Below are positions 8,968-17,321 of a stretch of 64,000 nucleotides of DNA, one piece after another. The stretch's first letter is position 1, and each line of letters starts with the position of its first letter. The stretch is from positions 4,830,001 to 4,894,000 of the forward strand of contig NZ_LR594671.1 in NCBI RefSeq assembly GCF_901827185.1, written 5' to 3'. The notes below the pieces were generated by a model. The model saw only the letters and a list, made by a program, of their open reading frames with translations, did no database searches and was not told the DNA's origin. This DNA is from Variovorax sp. PBL-E5. GTDB lineage: Bacteria > Pseudomonadota > Gammaproteobacteria > Burkholderiales > Burkholderiaceae_C. Both the position numbers and the translations under genes were made by a program.

Positions 8968-9600
8968 ATGCTGACCGCCAACGAACTCGCGTGGTTCGCG
9001 CTCGCCGCACTCGTGCTGGTGCTCACGCCGGGCCCGAACATGATCTATTGCGTCTCGCGCACGCTGTGCCAGGGCCGCAGTGCGGGACTGATCTCGCTGG
9101 CCGGCGTGGTGCTGGGTTTCCTGGTCCATCTGATGGCCGCGGCGCTGGGGCTGACCGCGCTGCTGCTGGCCGTGCCGCTCGCGTTCGACACCATCCGGCT
9201 GGCGGGCGCGGCCTACCTGCTGTGGCTCGCGTGGCAGGCCGTGAAGCCCGGCGGCACCGCGCCCTTCGAGGCCCGCCTGCTGCCGCACGACCGGCCCGCC
9301 AGGCTGTTCAGCATGGGCTTTCTCACCAACCTGCTGAATCCGAAGGTCGCGATGTTCTATCTCTCCTTCTTTCCGCAGTTCCTGCATCCCGATCGCGGCT
9401 CGGTGCTGCTGCAAAGCCTGGCGCTGGGCGCGGTGCAGATCGGCGTGAGCGGCGGCATCAACGCGCTGCTGGTGCTCGGCGCCGCGGGGCTGACGCGCTT
9501 TCTCTCGAAGAGCCAGGGCTGGTTGCGCGCGCAACGCTACCTGATGGGCAGCGTGCTGGCCGCGCTCGCGGTGCGGATCGCCGTCACGGATCGGAAGTAG
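8968..9600 (+). CDS. LysE/RhtB family amino-acid exporter
   Basis: 210-residue inner-membrane protein with about six hydrophobic segments, the normal LysE-family size. Signature stretches are LTPGPNMIYCVSRTL in the first transmembrane region and FLTNLLNPKVAMFYLSFFPQF in the middle. Members export amino acids or homoserine-type compounds. It is the second exporter of this cluster (the other is EamA type). The gene lies 2 bases after the glyoxalase-like gene and 3 bases before the dehydratase gene. Confidence 0.9.
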   Translation: MLTANELAWFALAALVLVLTPGPNMIYCVSRTLCQGRSAGLISLAGVVLGFLVHLMAAALGLTALLLAVPLAFDTIRLAGAAYLLWLAWQAVKPGGTAPFEARLLPHDRPARLFSMGFLTNLLNPKVAMFYLSFFPQFLHPDRGSVLLQSLALGAVQIGVSGGINALLVLGAAGLTRFLSKSQGWLRAQRYLMGSVLAALAVRIAVTDRK

Positions 9601-9603
9601 CAA

Positions 9604-10569
9604 ATGAGATTCACCCGCGAAGAGATCGAGGCGGCGCGCCGCACCATCCATGCCACGATGCCGCCGACGCCGCAGTACGCGTGGCCGCTGCTGGCGGAGC
9701 GCCTCGGCTGCACGGTATGGGTCAAGCACGAGAACCACACGCCGGCCGGCGCCTTCAAGCTGCGCGGCGGGCTGACCTATTTCGAAACCCTGGCGCGGGA
9801 GCATCCCGAAGTGCGCCACGTGATCAGCGCCACGCGCGGCAACCACGGCCAGTCGGTCGGCTTCGCCGCGCGGCGCCATGGCATCGCCGCGACCATCGTG
9901 GTGCCGCATGGCAATTCGGTCGAGAAGAACGCGGCGATGCGCGCGCTCGGCGTGACGCTGGTCGAGCATGGCGACGAATTCCAGACTGCGAGCGAGCATG
10001 CGGCGCTGCTGGCCGAACGCGACGGCCTGCATCGCGTGCCGTCCTTTCATCGAGAGCTGGTGCGCGGCGTCGCGACGGCGTATGTGGAGTTCTTCGAGGC
10101 CTTGGCCAGCACGCCGCCCGAGGTGCTGTTCGTGCCGATCGGGCTGGGCTCCGGCTTCGCCGGTGCCGCGGCCGCACGCGCGCATTGCGGCGTGTCGACG
10201 CGGCTGGTCGGTGTGGTCTCGGCCCATGCGACCGCCTACCGCGATTCGTTCCGCGCGCGCCAACCGGTGGATGCACCGGTCGGCACGCGGCTGGCCGACG
10301 GCATGGCCTGCCGGACGCCCGTGCCCGAGGCACTCGAGGTGATCCTTCGCGAAGCCGATGACGTGGTCGCCGTGACCGACGACGAGGTCGCGCTGGCGAT
10401 GCGCGCGCTCTTCATGGACACCCACAACGTGGCCGAAGGTGCAGGCGCCGCCGCGCTGGCCGCCGCGATGCAGCAGCAGACGCGCTGGCACGGCAGAGCG
10501 GTCGGCGTCGCGCTGTCGGGTGGCAACGTCGACGCCTCGATGTTCGCCGGCGTGCTGGCTGAACGCTGA
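9604..10569 (+). CDS. Threonine dehydratase-like PLP enzyme (fold type II)
   Basis: 321-residue cytoplasmic enzyme of the serine/threonine dehydratase group. The PLP lysine is K52 in AGAFKLRGG. SATRGNHGQSVGFAARR is the substrate/Asn loop, GLGSGFAGAAAA the phosphate-binding glycine loop, and ALSGGNVD near the C-terminus the pyridine-nitrogen-binding region. There is no regulatory ACT domain, so it resembles catabolic dehydratases, including the EutB-like enzymes of ectoine catabolism, rather than biosynthetic IlvA. Last gene of the amino-acid cluster; the terminator hairpin starts inside its final codons. Confidence 0.87.
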   Translation: MRFTREEIEAARRTIHATMPPTPQYAWPLLAERLGCTVWVKHENHTPAGAFKLRGGLTYFETLAREHPEVRHVISATRGNHGQSVGFAARRHGIAATIVVPHGNSVEKNAAMRALGVTLVEHGDEFQTASEHAALLAERDGLHRVPSFHRELVRGVATAYVEFFEALASTPPEVLFVPIGLGSGFAGAAAARAHCGVSTRLVGVVSAHATAYRDSFRARQPVDAPVGTRLADGMACRTPVPEALEVILREADDVVAVTDDEVALAMRALFMDTHNVAEGAGAAALAAAMQQQTRWHGRAVGVALSGGNVDASMFAGVLAER

Positions 10570-10600
10570 AGGCGCCGCGCCGCGCGGCGCCTTCAGCGTT
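10562..10600. terminator. Bidirectional hairpin terminator with perfect 18-bp stem
   Basis: AACGCTGAAGGCGCCGCG (10562-10579) and its exact reverse complement (10583-10600) enclose a 3-base loop. The hairpin sits between the 3' ends of the convergent dehydratase and autotransporter genes and overlaps the dehydratase stop codon. No T-run follows on either strand, so termination efficiency is uncertain, but the position and perfect pairing support a shared terminator. Confidence 0.7.
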
Positions 10601-10604
10601 CCTG

Positions 10605-13600
10605 CTACCAGCGCACGCGCAGGCCGATCGCGCCCTGCACCGAGGACCTCACCTTGGTGTCGCCGCCGGCACTGAAGGCCTTGCCGATTTCGCCGTAGAT
10701 GCTCACCACCTTCGTCAGTGACAGGGTGGCGCCGGCCGCGAGTTCGGTCGAGGTGTAGCTGCCCGTGTTCGCGATCGCCGTGACGAAGCCGCCGTTGCTG
10801 AACTGCGTCGGATCGCCACCGCCCGTGCCGTGCACGAGGCCGATGCGGCCATAGGGCTGGAGACGTCCGGCGGAAGTGGCGAAATCGCCCTTCACGCGCA
10901 CGCCGATGCCGGCCGTCCAGTCGCCCGCATGATCCTGCCGCACCAGGGCGCCCGAAATCGAGAGATCGTCGAGGCGGGCCCGGCGATAGCTCAATTGCGC
11001 TTCGGGCTCCACGCTCCAGTGGCTGCTGAGCGCGAAGGACTGTCCGACTTCGACCGAGGCAATCAGGCTGTTGCCCTTGCCCGAGGCAGCGAAACTGCCG
11101 AGTGGCCGGATGGTGTAGCGCTGCGAGCCGTATTGCAGCACGCTGTCGACATAAAAGCCGGTTGCGTTGGCGTAGGTGGCATAAGCACCGACGTAGCGTG
11201 CGCGCAGGTCGGTGTTGCCGACGGCGCGCCACAGGCCGCTGGCCGAACCGCTGACATCGACGTTGCCGTCGAGGCTGCCCACGTAGAGGCCGGCACGCCA
11301 GTCCCCGAGTGCGGACACATAGAGATCGGTGCCCGCCTGGACACCCGCGACGTTGCCCTGGGTGGACGGGCTCACCGTGCCGCCCTGGCGAATGTCGATG
11401 TCGGTGTAGACGGCCCGTGCCCAGGCACGGCGCTCGGTTGTGAGCGTCCCTGCGGCGGGGGTGAGGCTGGCGACGGCCTGGGCGCTGGCATCGTCATCGC
11501 CCAGGCGGCGATGCATGTTGCCGATCATCGCCAGATCGGCCTGGCGCATTTGCGCCGGCAAGGCGGACAGCATCGCGACTTCGGCGCGGTACGCGGTGAC
11601 CTGCGCGGGCGCCGGTGCTGGCGTCGGGGCAGGTGCGGGTGCCGGCGGTGCGGGTGGCGCCGGGGGCGCCGGCGGCGCGGGAGGCGCGGGCGGTGCCGGA
11701 GGGGCCGGCGGTGGAGGAGGCGGTGGAGGCGGTGGAGGCGGCGGCGTCACACTCGAGCGCAGATACCAGTTCTCCCCGGCGCCACCGGCGTCGGCCGCGT
11801 ACAGGCGGTACTCGAAGGCGCCCGCATCCACGTGGCCCGTCCCGCCCAGCGCAAAGGCATCCTTGGTCGTCTGTGCGGTGGTGGTGGCGCCGCCCTGCGC
11901 CGTGATCACCTCGATGCCGTTGCCGGTGGTCAGGCCGCCGAGGCCGCCGAGCTGGGTCACCTGCAGCGTCGTGTGGCCGGTTGCCGAACCGCCGTTGATC
12001 ACCAGGCGGTCGGACGTGCCGATTGCATCGAGCGTCGCGCCGAGCACCAGCGTGCCGTTGTTGCCCACGTAGTTGCCGTTCACCGTCAGCGTCGTGCCAG
12101 GCACGGAGCCCACCAGAGAAACGGTGCCGGCATTGGACAGCGACGCCACCGTCTGGTTGAAGCCGGCCAGGTCGAGCGTGGCACCGGTGGCCACCGTGTG
12201 TGCCGAGGCGGCGCTGAAGGTGCCGGCCGCGCCCGCGCGCAGCGTGCCGGCATTCACGAAGGTGGCGCCCTGGTACGCGTTGGCGGCGGTGAGCACGGTG
12301 GTGCCGGTGCCGTTCTGCGCCAGCGTGCCGGTGCCGGTGATCTGGTTGGCGAGCGTGAAGGTGTCCGAGCGATCGATGGCCAGTGCGGCGTTGTCGACGA
12401 TGGGGCCCAGGACGCTTCCCGAACTGTGGCCGTCGCCCAGTTGCAGGGTGCCGGCGCTGATGGTGGTGCCGCCGGTGTAGGTGTTGGTTCCGGTCAAAGT
12501 GAGCGTGCCGGTACCGACCTTCACCAGTGAGCCGCCGACATCGGTCACCGCGGTGTTGTAGAACCCGCCCAGCGAATCGAGGGTCGCCACCCCGGTGTCC
12601 GAGATCACGCCGCTGATCGTGTCGGTGTTGCCGAGGCCGCCGACCGTCAGAATCTTGGAGCCCAGCACGACATCGCCCGCGCCGGACAGCGAGCCGATCG
12701 ATGCGTTGGACACGATGTTGTTGATGTAGACACGCCCTGCGGCGTTGTCGATCGTGGTGCCGCTGGTGTCGCTGGTGTCCGAGAGGTAGACGACGCCGTT
12801 GTTGTTGTGGATGGTCGATGAGCCGCCGCTGGCGGAGTCGTTGAACATCAGCCGGCCGCCGTTGCTCGTGATCTGCGCCGACCCGACCGTGCTGGTGTTG
12901 GCGAAGCCCACGAAGGATCCGGTGCCGTTGATCTGCACCGTCGCGCTCCCGGCACTGGCGGCGTTCGAGAACTGGACACCGCTGTTGGTGCCCAGTACGT
13001 TGCTGCTCGTCTGGACCGTGACGGCAAGAGCGCCGAGGCTGCCGCCGACCATGTCCAGCTCTGCATTGCCGAGCAACGTGACCGCGCCCGTGCCGAGAGA
13101 ACCGGTGGTCGGTGTCTGCACCGTGGTACGGCCGGTCCCGCCGCCGATCAGGGTGCCGCCGCTGTAGCTGTTGGTCGCGTTGTCGAGGATGAAGCGCGCG
13201 GTCAGGGCGTTGTTCGTGCCTGAGTTGGTCAGCGACAGCGCGTCCCCGATGGAGCCGGTGATCTGGCCGCTGAAGGTGTTGTTGACGTGGTCGCCGGCAT
13301 CGAGCGTGCCGCCGCCGGCGCCCAGATTGATCCCTTGCGTGAAGCTGGCGTTGTCCGCCTGCGTGATCAGCCTGGCGTTGTTCAGGAAATTCAGGCCGCC
13401 GGTGCCGAGATTGGCGGAGGACGAGGCGCCGAGCGCGCCTGCGCTGATCGTGGTGCCCCCTTGGTAGCCGTTGTTGCCGCTCAGGATGATGGTGCCGGCG
13501 CCGGTCTTGAGGACTGCGCCCGTTCCGTTGATGTCGCCGGTCTGGGTCGCCGTGCCGGTGCCGGTACTGTGCAATTCAGCATCCACGGGCGCGGTGACGG

Positions 13601-13808
13601 TGATCGGGCTGGTCCCCTGGCCTGGAGGGGCAGGAGGATCGTCATAGTTGAAGACCTGCGCCGCACTGGCCGCCGCCAGTGCGCTCAGGCCGGCGCCCAC
13701 CAGCAAGGTGGCCATACCGGAACGCTTGCCACGCGCTACTGTGATCTCCGAAACCGCGACCCATGCGTTCAACGCGTGGTTCCATACGCTGCGATATGCC
13801 TTGTTCAT
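10605..13808 (-). CDS. Large autotransporter (type Va) with ESPR, beta-strand repeats and proline-rich linker
   Basis: 1067-residue secreted/outer-membrane autotransporter. The N-terminus MNKAYRSVWNHALNAWVAVSE is an extended signal peptide (ESPR) before the hydrophobic core. The passenger carries at least three autotransporter-associated beta-strand repeats, for example GTGTLTLTGTNTYTGGTTI, and is Gly/Thr/Asn rich. A Pro run followed by Ala-Pro repeats spans about residues 688-736. From about 737 a helix (YRAEVAMLSALPAQMRQ) leads into the beta-barrel domain, which ends in an aromatic residue (RVRW). Likely role is adhesion or surface display. No protease catalytic motif is evident. It stands alone with its own promoter region. 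Confidence 0.92.
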   Translation of the reverse strand: MNKAYRSVWNHALNAWVAVSEITVARGKRSGMATLLVGAGLSALAAASAAQVFNYDDPPAPPGQGTSPITVTAPVDAELHSTGTGTATQTGDINGTGAVLKTGAGTIILSGNNGYQGGTTISAGALGASSSANLGTGGLNFLNNARLITQADNASFTQGINLGAGGGTLDAGDHVNNTFSGQITGSIGDALSLTNSGTNNALTARFILDNATNSYSGGTLIGGGTGRTTVQTPTTGSLGTGAVTLLGNAELDMVGGSLGALAVTVQTSSNVLGTNSGVQFSNAASAGSATVQINGTGSFVGFANTSTVGSAQITSNGGRLMFNDSASGGSSTIHNNNGVVYLSDTSDTSGTTIDNAAGRVYINNIVSNASIGSLSGAGDVVLGSKILTVGGLGNTDTISGVISDTGVATLDSLGGFYNTAVTDVGGSLVKVGTGTLTLTGTNTYTGGTTISAGTLQLGDGHSSGSVLGPIVDNAALAIDRSDTFTLANQITGTGTLAQNGTGTTVLTAANAYQGATFVNAGTLRAGAAGTFSAASAHTVATGATLDLAGFNQTVASLSNAGTVSLVGSVPGTTLTVNGNYVGNNGTLVLGATLDAIGTSDRLVINGGSATGHTTLQVTQLGGLGGLTTGNGIEVITAQGGATTTAQTTKDAFALGGTGHVDAGAFEYRLYAADAGGAGENWYLRSSVTPPPPPPPPPPPPPAPPAPPAPPAPPAPPAPPAPPAPAPAPTPAPAPAQVTAYRAEVAMLSALPAQMRQADLAMIGNMHRRLGDDDASAQAVASLTPAAGTLTTERRAWARAVYTDIDIRQGGTVSPSTQGNVAGVQAGTDLYVSALGDWRAGLYVGSLDGNVDVSGSASGLWRAVGNTDLRARYVGAYATYANATGFYVDSVLQYGSQRYTIRPLGSFAASGKGNSLIASVEVGQSFALSSHWSVEPEAQLSYRRARLDDLSISGALVRQDHAGDWTAGIGVRVKGDFATSAGRLQPYGRIGLVHGTGGGDPTQFSNGGFVTAIANTGSYTSTELAAGATLSLTKVVSIYGEIGKAFSAGGDTKVRSSVQGAIGLRVRW
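11600..11745. repeat. Low-complexity GGC/GGT-rich tract coding the Pro/Ala linker
   Basis: On the + strand this tract is a near-periodic GGNGGN repeat; read on the - strand it encodes a Pro run followed by Ala-Pro-Pro units in the autotransporter linker. Such tracts are prone to slippage, so linker length may vary between strains. Confidence 0.75.
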
Positions 13809-13844
13809 TGCTCCTGCGTCCTCTTGGTGGAATTTGCCTCGTTG

Positions 13845-13911
13845 CGAATGTGTTGCATTCGAACGACTACGAAAGTACCTATTCTTACATATTGAGAACT
13901 TTATGACTCAA
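13845..13911 (-). promoter_or_regulatory. Candidate promoter and inverted repeat upstream of the autotransporter
   Basis: Reading leftward there is TTGAGT (complement of 13906-13911), an 18-base spacer, then TAAGAA (complement of 13882-13887). Downstream lies a perfect inverted repeat CGAATG-TGTTG-CATTCG (13845-13861), where a repressor or RNA hairpin could act. The surrounding 180 bases are far more AT-rich than the genes. This is a sigma70-type match by eye only. Confidence 0.4.
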
Positions 13912-13990
13912 TTGTTTACACTTCCGTTGCGTCAATGCAAGGTCACGACCGTGACCGAGTTCACGGACGATGCTGGGCAGAATCCTGCGC

Positions 13991-14665
13991 ATGGGAATCC
14001 TCTACCTCGTGCGGCATGGGCAGGCCAGCTTCGGCGCCAGTGATTACGACAACCTGAGCGAGCTCGGCCATCGCCAGTCCCGCCGGCTGGGCGAATACTG
14101 GCGAGAGCGCGGCATGACTTTCGATGCCGTCATCACCGGCACCCTGAAGCGCCATCGGCAAACCTGGGAAGGGATCGCCGAAGGGCTGGGCCTGGCAGAT
14201 CGCGAGGTATTGGGCTGGCCGGGCCTGAACGAATACGACGCCGAGGCGGTCATCGCGACCATTCATCCGGAGCAGCTGCCAAAGCCCGACTCACCGGAGA
14301 AGTACCGCCATCACTTCCGCCTGCTGCGCGAAGGCCTGGGCGCATGGATGCGCGGGAAGACCGCGCCGGCCGGCATGCCGAGCTACCTCGACTTCCTGGC
14401 CGGCGTGACGACCGCGCTGGATCACGTGCGCGGCAAGCACCATGGCGCCCGGGTGCTCGTGGTCTCGAGCGGCGGTCCGATCAGCACCGCGGTCGGCCAT
14501 GTGCTCGGCACCAGCCCCGAAACCACGATCGAACTCAACCTGCGCATCCGCAACACCGCCATCACCGAATTCGCATTCACGCCCAAGCGCCACATGCTGG
14601 TGACCTACAACACGCTGCCGCACCTCGACGGGCCGGCCTACGAGGACTGGATCACCTACGCTTGA
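13991..14665 (+). CDS. Histidine phosphatase (phosphoglycerate mutase-like) family protein
   Basis: 224-residue cytoplasmic protein. The catalytic LVRHGQAS (R8-H9-G10) is at the N-terminus, and a second family stretch VVSSGGPISTAVGHVLG corresponds to the C-terminal pocket, although the usual second His (GHG/SHG) is replaced by SSGG. That change suggests a phosphatase-like subfamily with altered catalysis. ATG at 13991 chosen because it places RHG at the normal distance. It overlaps cutA tail to tail by 10 bases. Confidence 0.83.
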   Translation: MGILYLVRHGQASFGASDYDNLSELGHRQSRRLGEYWRERGMTFDAVITGTLKRHRQTWEGIAEGLGLADREVLGWPGLNEYDAEAVIATIHPEQLPKPDSPEKYRHHFRLLREGLGAWMRGKTAPAGMPSYLDFLAGVTTALDHVRGKHHGARVLVVSSGGPISTAVGHVLGTSPETTIELNLRIRNTAITEFAFTPKRHMLVTYNTLPHLDGPAYEDWITYA

Positions 14666-14994
14666 GGAGGCGGCGCCGGGCGGCTGCCCGCGTCGAGCCA
14701 ATGCAGGTAGTCGGCCGAGCCGCAGGCGATAGGCACCTGCACGATCTCCGGTGTCTGATAGCTGTGGCGCTCGCGGATGAAGGCTTCGAGCGCGGCATAG
14801 CGCTCCCCGATGGTTTTGATCGAGAGCAGCCACTCGGGCTCGCGGTGCAGAACGCCTTGCCAGCGGTAGAAGCTGCGAACCCGCTGCACCTGGACGCAGG
14901 CCGCGAGCTGCGCCTCGACGATGGCCGCGGCCAGTGCCTCGGCCTCGTCCTCGGTGCCGGTAGTGGTCATCACGATGCAGGCCTGCGTTTCCAT
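14656..14994 (-). CDS. cutA: Divalent-cation tolerance protein CutA
   Basis: 112-residue protein with the CutA1 trimer-forming fold. Seen: IVMTTTGTEDEAEALAAAIVEAQLAACVQV, SFYRWQG, EWLLSIKT, and YQTPEIVQVPI, all standard family segments. It is named for copper tolerance, but the biochemical role is uncertain. Its last bases overlap the stop of the convergent histidine phosphatase gene. Confidence 0.92.
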   Translation of the reverse strand: METQACIVMTTTGTEDEAEALAAAIVEAQLAACVQVQRVRSFYRWQGVLHREPEWLLSIKTIGERYAALEAFIRERHSYQTPEIVQVPIACGSADYLHWLDAGSRPAPPPQA

Positions 14995-15020
14995 GGGTCG
15001 TCTCCGTTCCAGCGGCGAGC

Positions 15021-15353
15021 CTAGGCCTGCCAGACCCCGTAGCCGGCTTCGCGCAGCGCGATGCCGAGCTCGACTTCCATCTCGCGGGCCACTTCGTAGG
15101 GCATCGGGTTGTAGACCGCGTACAGCGCCGGCAGCAGGCGCAATCCGTGGTCGCGAACGAAGCTGTTGGCCTGGATGCCGGCCTTGTGCTTGTCGAAGCG
15201 CAGGTCGGGGTCCAGCCCGGTCATGCCGACGTACACGAAGGGCTTGCCGAGCCGCCAATCGGGATTGGCGCGCCGGAAGCGGGCGTTGTTCCAGACCTGG
15301 TCGTCGAGTTCGACCACATACACGTGGTGATGTGCCTTGGGCTTTCGGGCCAT
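15021..15353 (-). CDS. GIY-YIG-like small protein
   Basis: 110 residues. HHVYVVELDD, then PFVYVGMTGLDPDLRFDKHKAG resembles the GIY...YIG pair with the following Arg and His of the GIY-YIG nuclease fold (VYV...YVGMT...RFxxH). A catalytic Glu might be in MEVELG near the end. If correct it would be a single-domain nuclease-like protein of unknown role. The similarity is by motif only and other folds remain possible. Confidence 0.55.
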   Translation of the reverse strand: MARKPKAHHHVYVVELDDQVWNNARFRRANPDWRLGKPFVYVGMTGLDPDLRFDKHKAGIQANSFVRDHGLRLLPALYAVYNPMPYEVAREMEVELGIALREAGYGVWQA

Positions 15354-15397
15354 CGGTGCAGCAGCGTCATGGGCAGCGCGGTCGTGCCCGCGCGTGG

Positions 15398-15643
15398 TCA
15401 GCGGCGCTTGATCATGCCGTAGATGAAGAGCAGCACGATCGCACCGACCACCGAAGCGATGAAACCGGCGCCCTGCCCCGCCATGTACCAGCCCATCGCC
15501 TGCCCCACATAGGTGGCGATGAGCGAACCGGCGATGCCGATCAGCGTGGTCATGATGAAGCCGGCCGAATCGTCGCCGGGTTTGATCGCGCGAGCCACCA
15601 GGCCCGCCACGAAGCCGATCAGGATGGTCCAAATGATGCTCAT
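15398..15643 (-). CDS. GlsB/YeaQ/YmgE family membrane protein (transglycosylase-associated)
   Basis: 81-residue inner-membrane protein with three hydrophobic segments. The family pattern is clear: IGFVAGLVARAIKPG, FIMTTLIGIAGSLIATYVG, and a glycine-rich third segment ending in KRR. Related proteins are often stress-induced, but function is unknown. A good ribosome binding site (AAGGA, complement of 15648-15652) precedes the start. Confidence 0.88.
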   Translation of the reverse strand: MSIIWTILIGFVAGLVARAIKPGDDSAGFIMTTLIGIAGSLIATYVGQAMGWYMAGQGAGFIASVVGAIVLLFIYGMIKRR

Positions 15644-15833
15644 ACGGTTCCTTGAGGGATTGAATCGAAGACGCGCCGCAGGGGACTCGCCGTTTTCATG
15701 ATAGCGGAGCCACTGCCGTCCGACGCACTGACGGGCGCATCGGCGAGCGGCCCTGCGGGGACCGGGCATTCGCGCGATGCCTGTCCAATCACGTCCTACA
15801 TGGCATCCATCCCGCACGCGCTATACAGGGACC

Positions 15834-16463
15834 ATGCTCGAAAAACTGCCCGGCGCGATCGGTCACGCACTGCACGACGTGCGTGCCGGGCTCGACGCGA
15901 TCGTCTTCAACACTCTCGGTCTGCGCCAGGGCATGGGCTCGATCTCCGTGACCAGCCTGGCCTTTGCCGACCATGCGCCCCTGCCGCCACGCTACACCGC
16001 CGATGGCGAAGGCCTGTCGCCGCCGGTGCAATGGACCGGCGTGCCCTCGAATGCGGCCTCGCTGGTGCTGGTGGTCGAAGATGCCGACTCGCCGACGCCG
16101 CATCCGCTGGTGCACGCGATCGCGGTGGACTTGCCGGCCGGCGACGGCGCCTTGGCCGAGGCGGCGCTTGCCAGCACCGATACGCCGGGCACGGGCGTTC
16201 ACACCGGACGCAATTCGTACCTCCAGGCTGCGTGGCTGCCGCCCGATCCGCCGCCGGGACATGGCGTGCATCGCTACGCCTTCCAGCTCTTCGCGCTCGA
16301 CGCGGCACCGACGTTCTCGCAGGCGCCGGGCCGCGACGAGGTGTTCGATGCCCTGCGCGCGCACGCGCTTGCGAGCGGCTTGCTGATCGGCACCTGCGAG
16401 CGGCCCGATGGCTCGATCAAGATCGACGAAGCGGCACCCGTCGGCCCGGTGATTGCCGGCTGA
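15834..16463 (+). CDS. YbhB/YbcL family (PEBP-like) protein
   Basis: 209 residues with the phosphatidylethanolamine-binding-protein-like fold: YTADGEGLSPPVQWTGVP, LVLVVEDADSPTPHPLVHAIAVDLP (the DPD-x-P-like and HW-like anion-pocket segments), and HRYAFQLFALD. It has an unusual N-terminal extension of about 45 residues (MLEKLPGAIGHALHDVRAGL) compared with E. coli YbhB. Role unknown; no signal peptide seen, so probably cytoplasmic. The start at 15834 keeps the family extension; a non-ATG start further upstream is less likely. Confidence 0.85.
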   Translation: MLEKLPGAIGHALHDVRAGLDAIVFNTLGLRQGMGSISVTSLAFADHAPLPPRYTADGEGLSPPVQWTGVPSNAASLVLVVEDADSPTPHPLVHAIAVDLPAGDGALAEAALASTDTPGTGVHTGRNSYLQAAWLPPDPPPGHGVHRYAFQLFALDAAPTFSQAPGRDEVFDALRAHALASGLLIGTCERPDGSIKIDEAAPVGPVIAG

Positions 16464-16490
16464 GCACGGACAGCTCGCGGTGCCGGTTGC

Positions 16491-17309
16491 TCAGTCTTGC
16501 CTTGCGTTGTTCGCGGTGGCGAGCGGCAGCTGCGACACTTCCCGGAGCAACGCTGCGAGCTGGCGGCCAGCGGCATCGACCACTGCGCGGCCTTTTTCGG
16601 GCGTCGCCGCGGCAGCGTTGCCCGCAGCGCCTTCGATGTTGTAGTCCTCCATGGCCCAGCCGAGCTTCGCGCTCCTGCCATTGCCGAGGATCGCGTAGTC
16701 GGCCGCGCGCTGACGCGAGGTCGAACCGAAATCGCGCGCCTCGCCCATGACCACTTGCTCGGGCGCCAGCGCCAGCATCATCGAGGTCTCGATCTCGCCC
16801 GCATGGACGCCGAAGCGATGCTCGTCGGCGCTGAACTGCGCGCCGGCGTCGCCCAGGGGCAGGTTGAACCAACTGACGCTGTAGACGATGAGCCCGTGCG
16901 CCGCGCGCAGCTCGCGCGCGACGATGTCCATGGCACCGACGTGACCGCCATGCGCATTGAAGAACACCAGCTTGCGCACGCCGGTGCGCGCCACGCCGGC
17001 GCCGATCTCGCGCCAGAGCCGGATCAGCGTTTCGGCCGACAGCGTCAGGGTGCCCGGGAAACTCGCGTGTTCGGGGCTGAGGCCGATCTGCTGGGTCGGC
17101 AGGAAGAGCACCGGCACATCGGCGGGCAGCAGCGGCAACGCGGCCGCGACGATGCCGTCCACCAGCGTCGAATCCACGCCGAGCGGCAGATGCGGCCCGT
17201 GCTGCTCGGTCGCACCCAGCGGCAGCACCGCCACGGTCGTGGCCGGATCGAGCGCGCCAAAATCGCGCGTCGTGAGGCGAGACCAGAAACGGCTGGCAGG
17301 TGCGGACAT
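16491..17309 (-). CDS. Creatininase family amidohydrolase
   Basis: 272-residue metal-dependent hydrolase. Metal-ligand motifs are complete: GATEQHGPHLPLGVD (E35, H37, D46), FFNAHGGHVG, and HAGEIETS. The family opens cyclic amides such as creatinine and related formamides. It is the last gene of the LacI-controlled operon, 12 bases after the TSUP gene, and together with the upstream amidohydrolase could act on sequential C-N bonds of a heterocycle. True creatinine activity is not claimed. Confidence 0.9.
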   Translation of the reverse strand: MSAPASRFWSRLTTRDFGALDPATTVAVLPLGATEQHGPHLPLGVDSTLVDGIVAAALPLLPADVPVLFLPTQQIGLSPEHASFPGTLTLSAETLIRLWREIGAGVARTGVRKLVFFNAHGGHVGAMDIVARELRAAHGLIVYSVSWFNLPLGDAGAQFSADEHRFGVHAGEIETSMMLALAPEQVVMGEARDFGSTSRQRAADYAILGNGRSAKLGWAMEDYNIEGAAGNAAAATPEKGRAVVDAAGRQLAALLREVSQLPLATANNARQD

Positions 17310-17321
17310 CCAGCGATCTTC

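Noticed and set aside
11690..11745. Near-periodic GGNGGN tract considered as a tandem repeat or CRISPR-like element
   Set aside because: It is in frame with the autotransporter and encodes its Pro-rich linker; no spacers or direct repeats of CRISPR type.
16491..17309. Naming the hydrolase creatininase proper
   Set aside because: The metal motif is shared by many creatininase-family enzymes with other substrates, and no creatinase or sarcosine genes are nearby.
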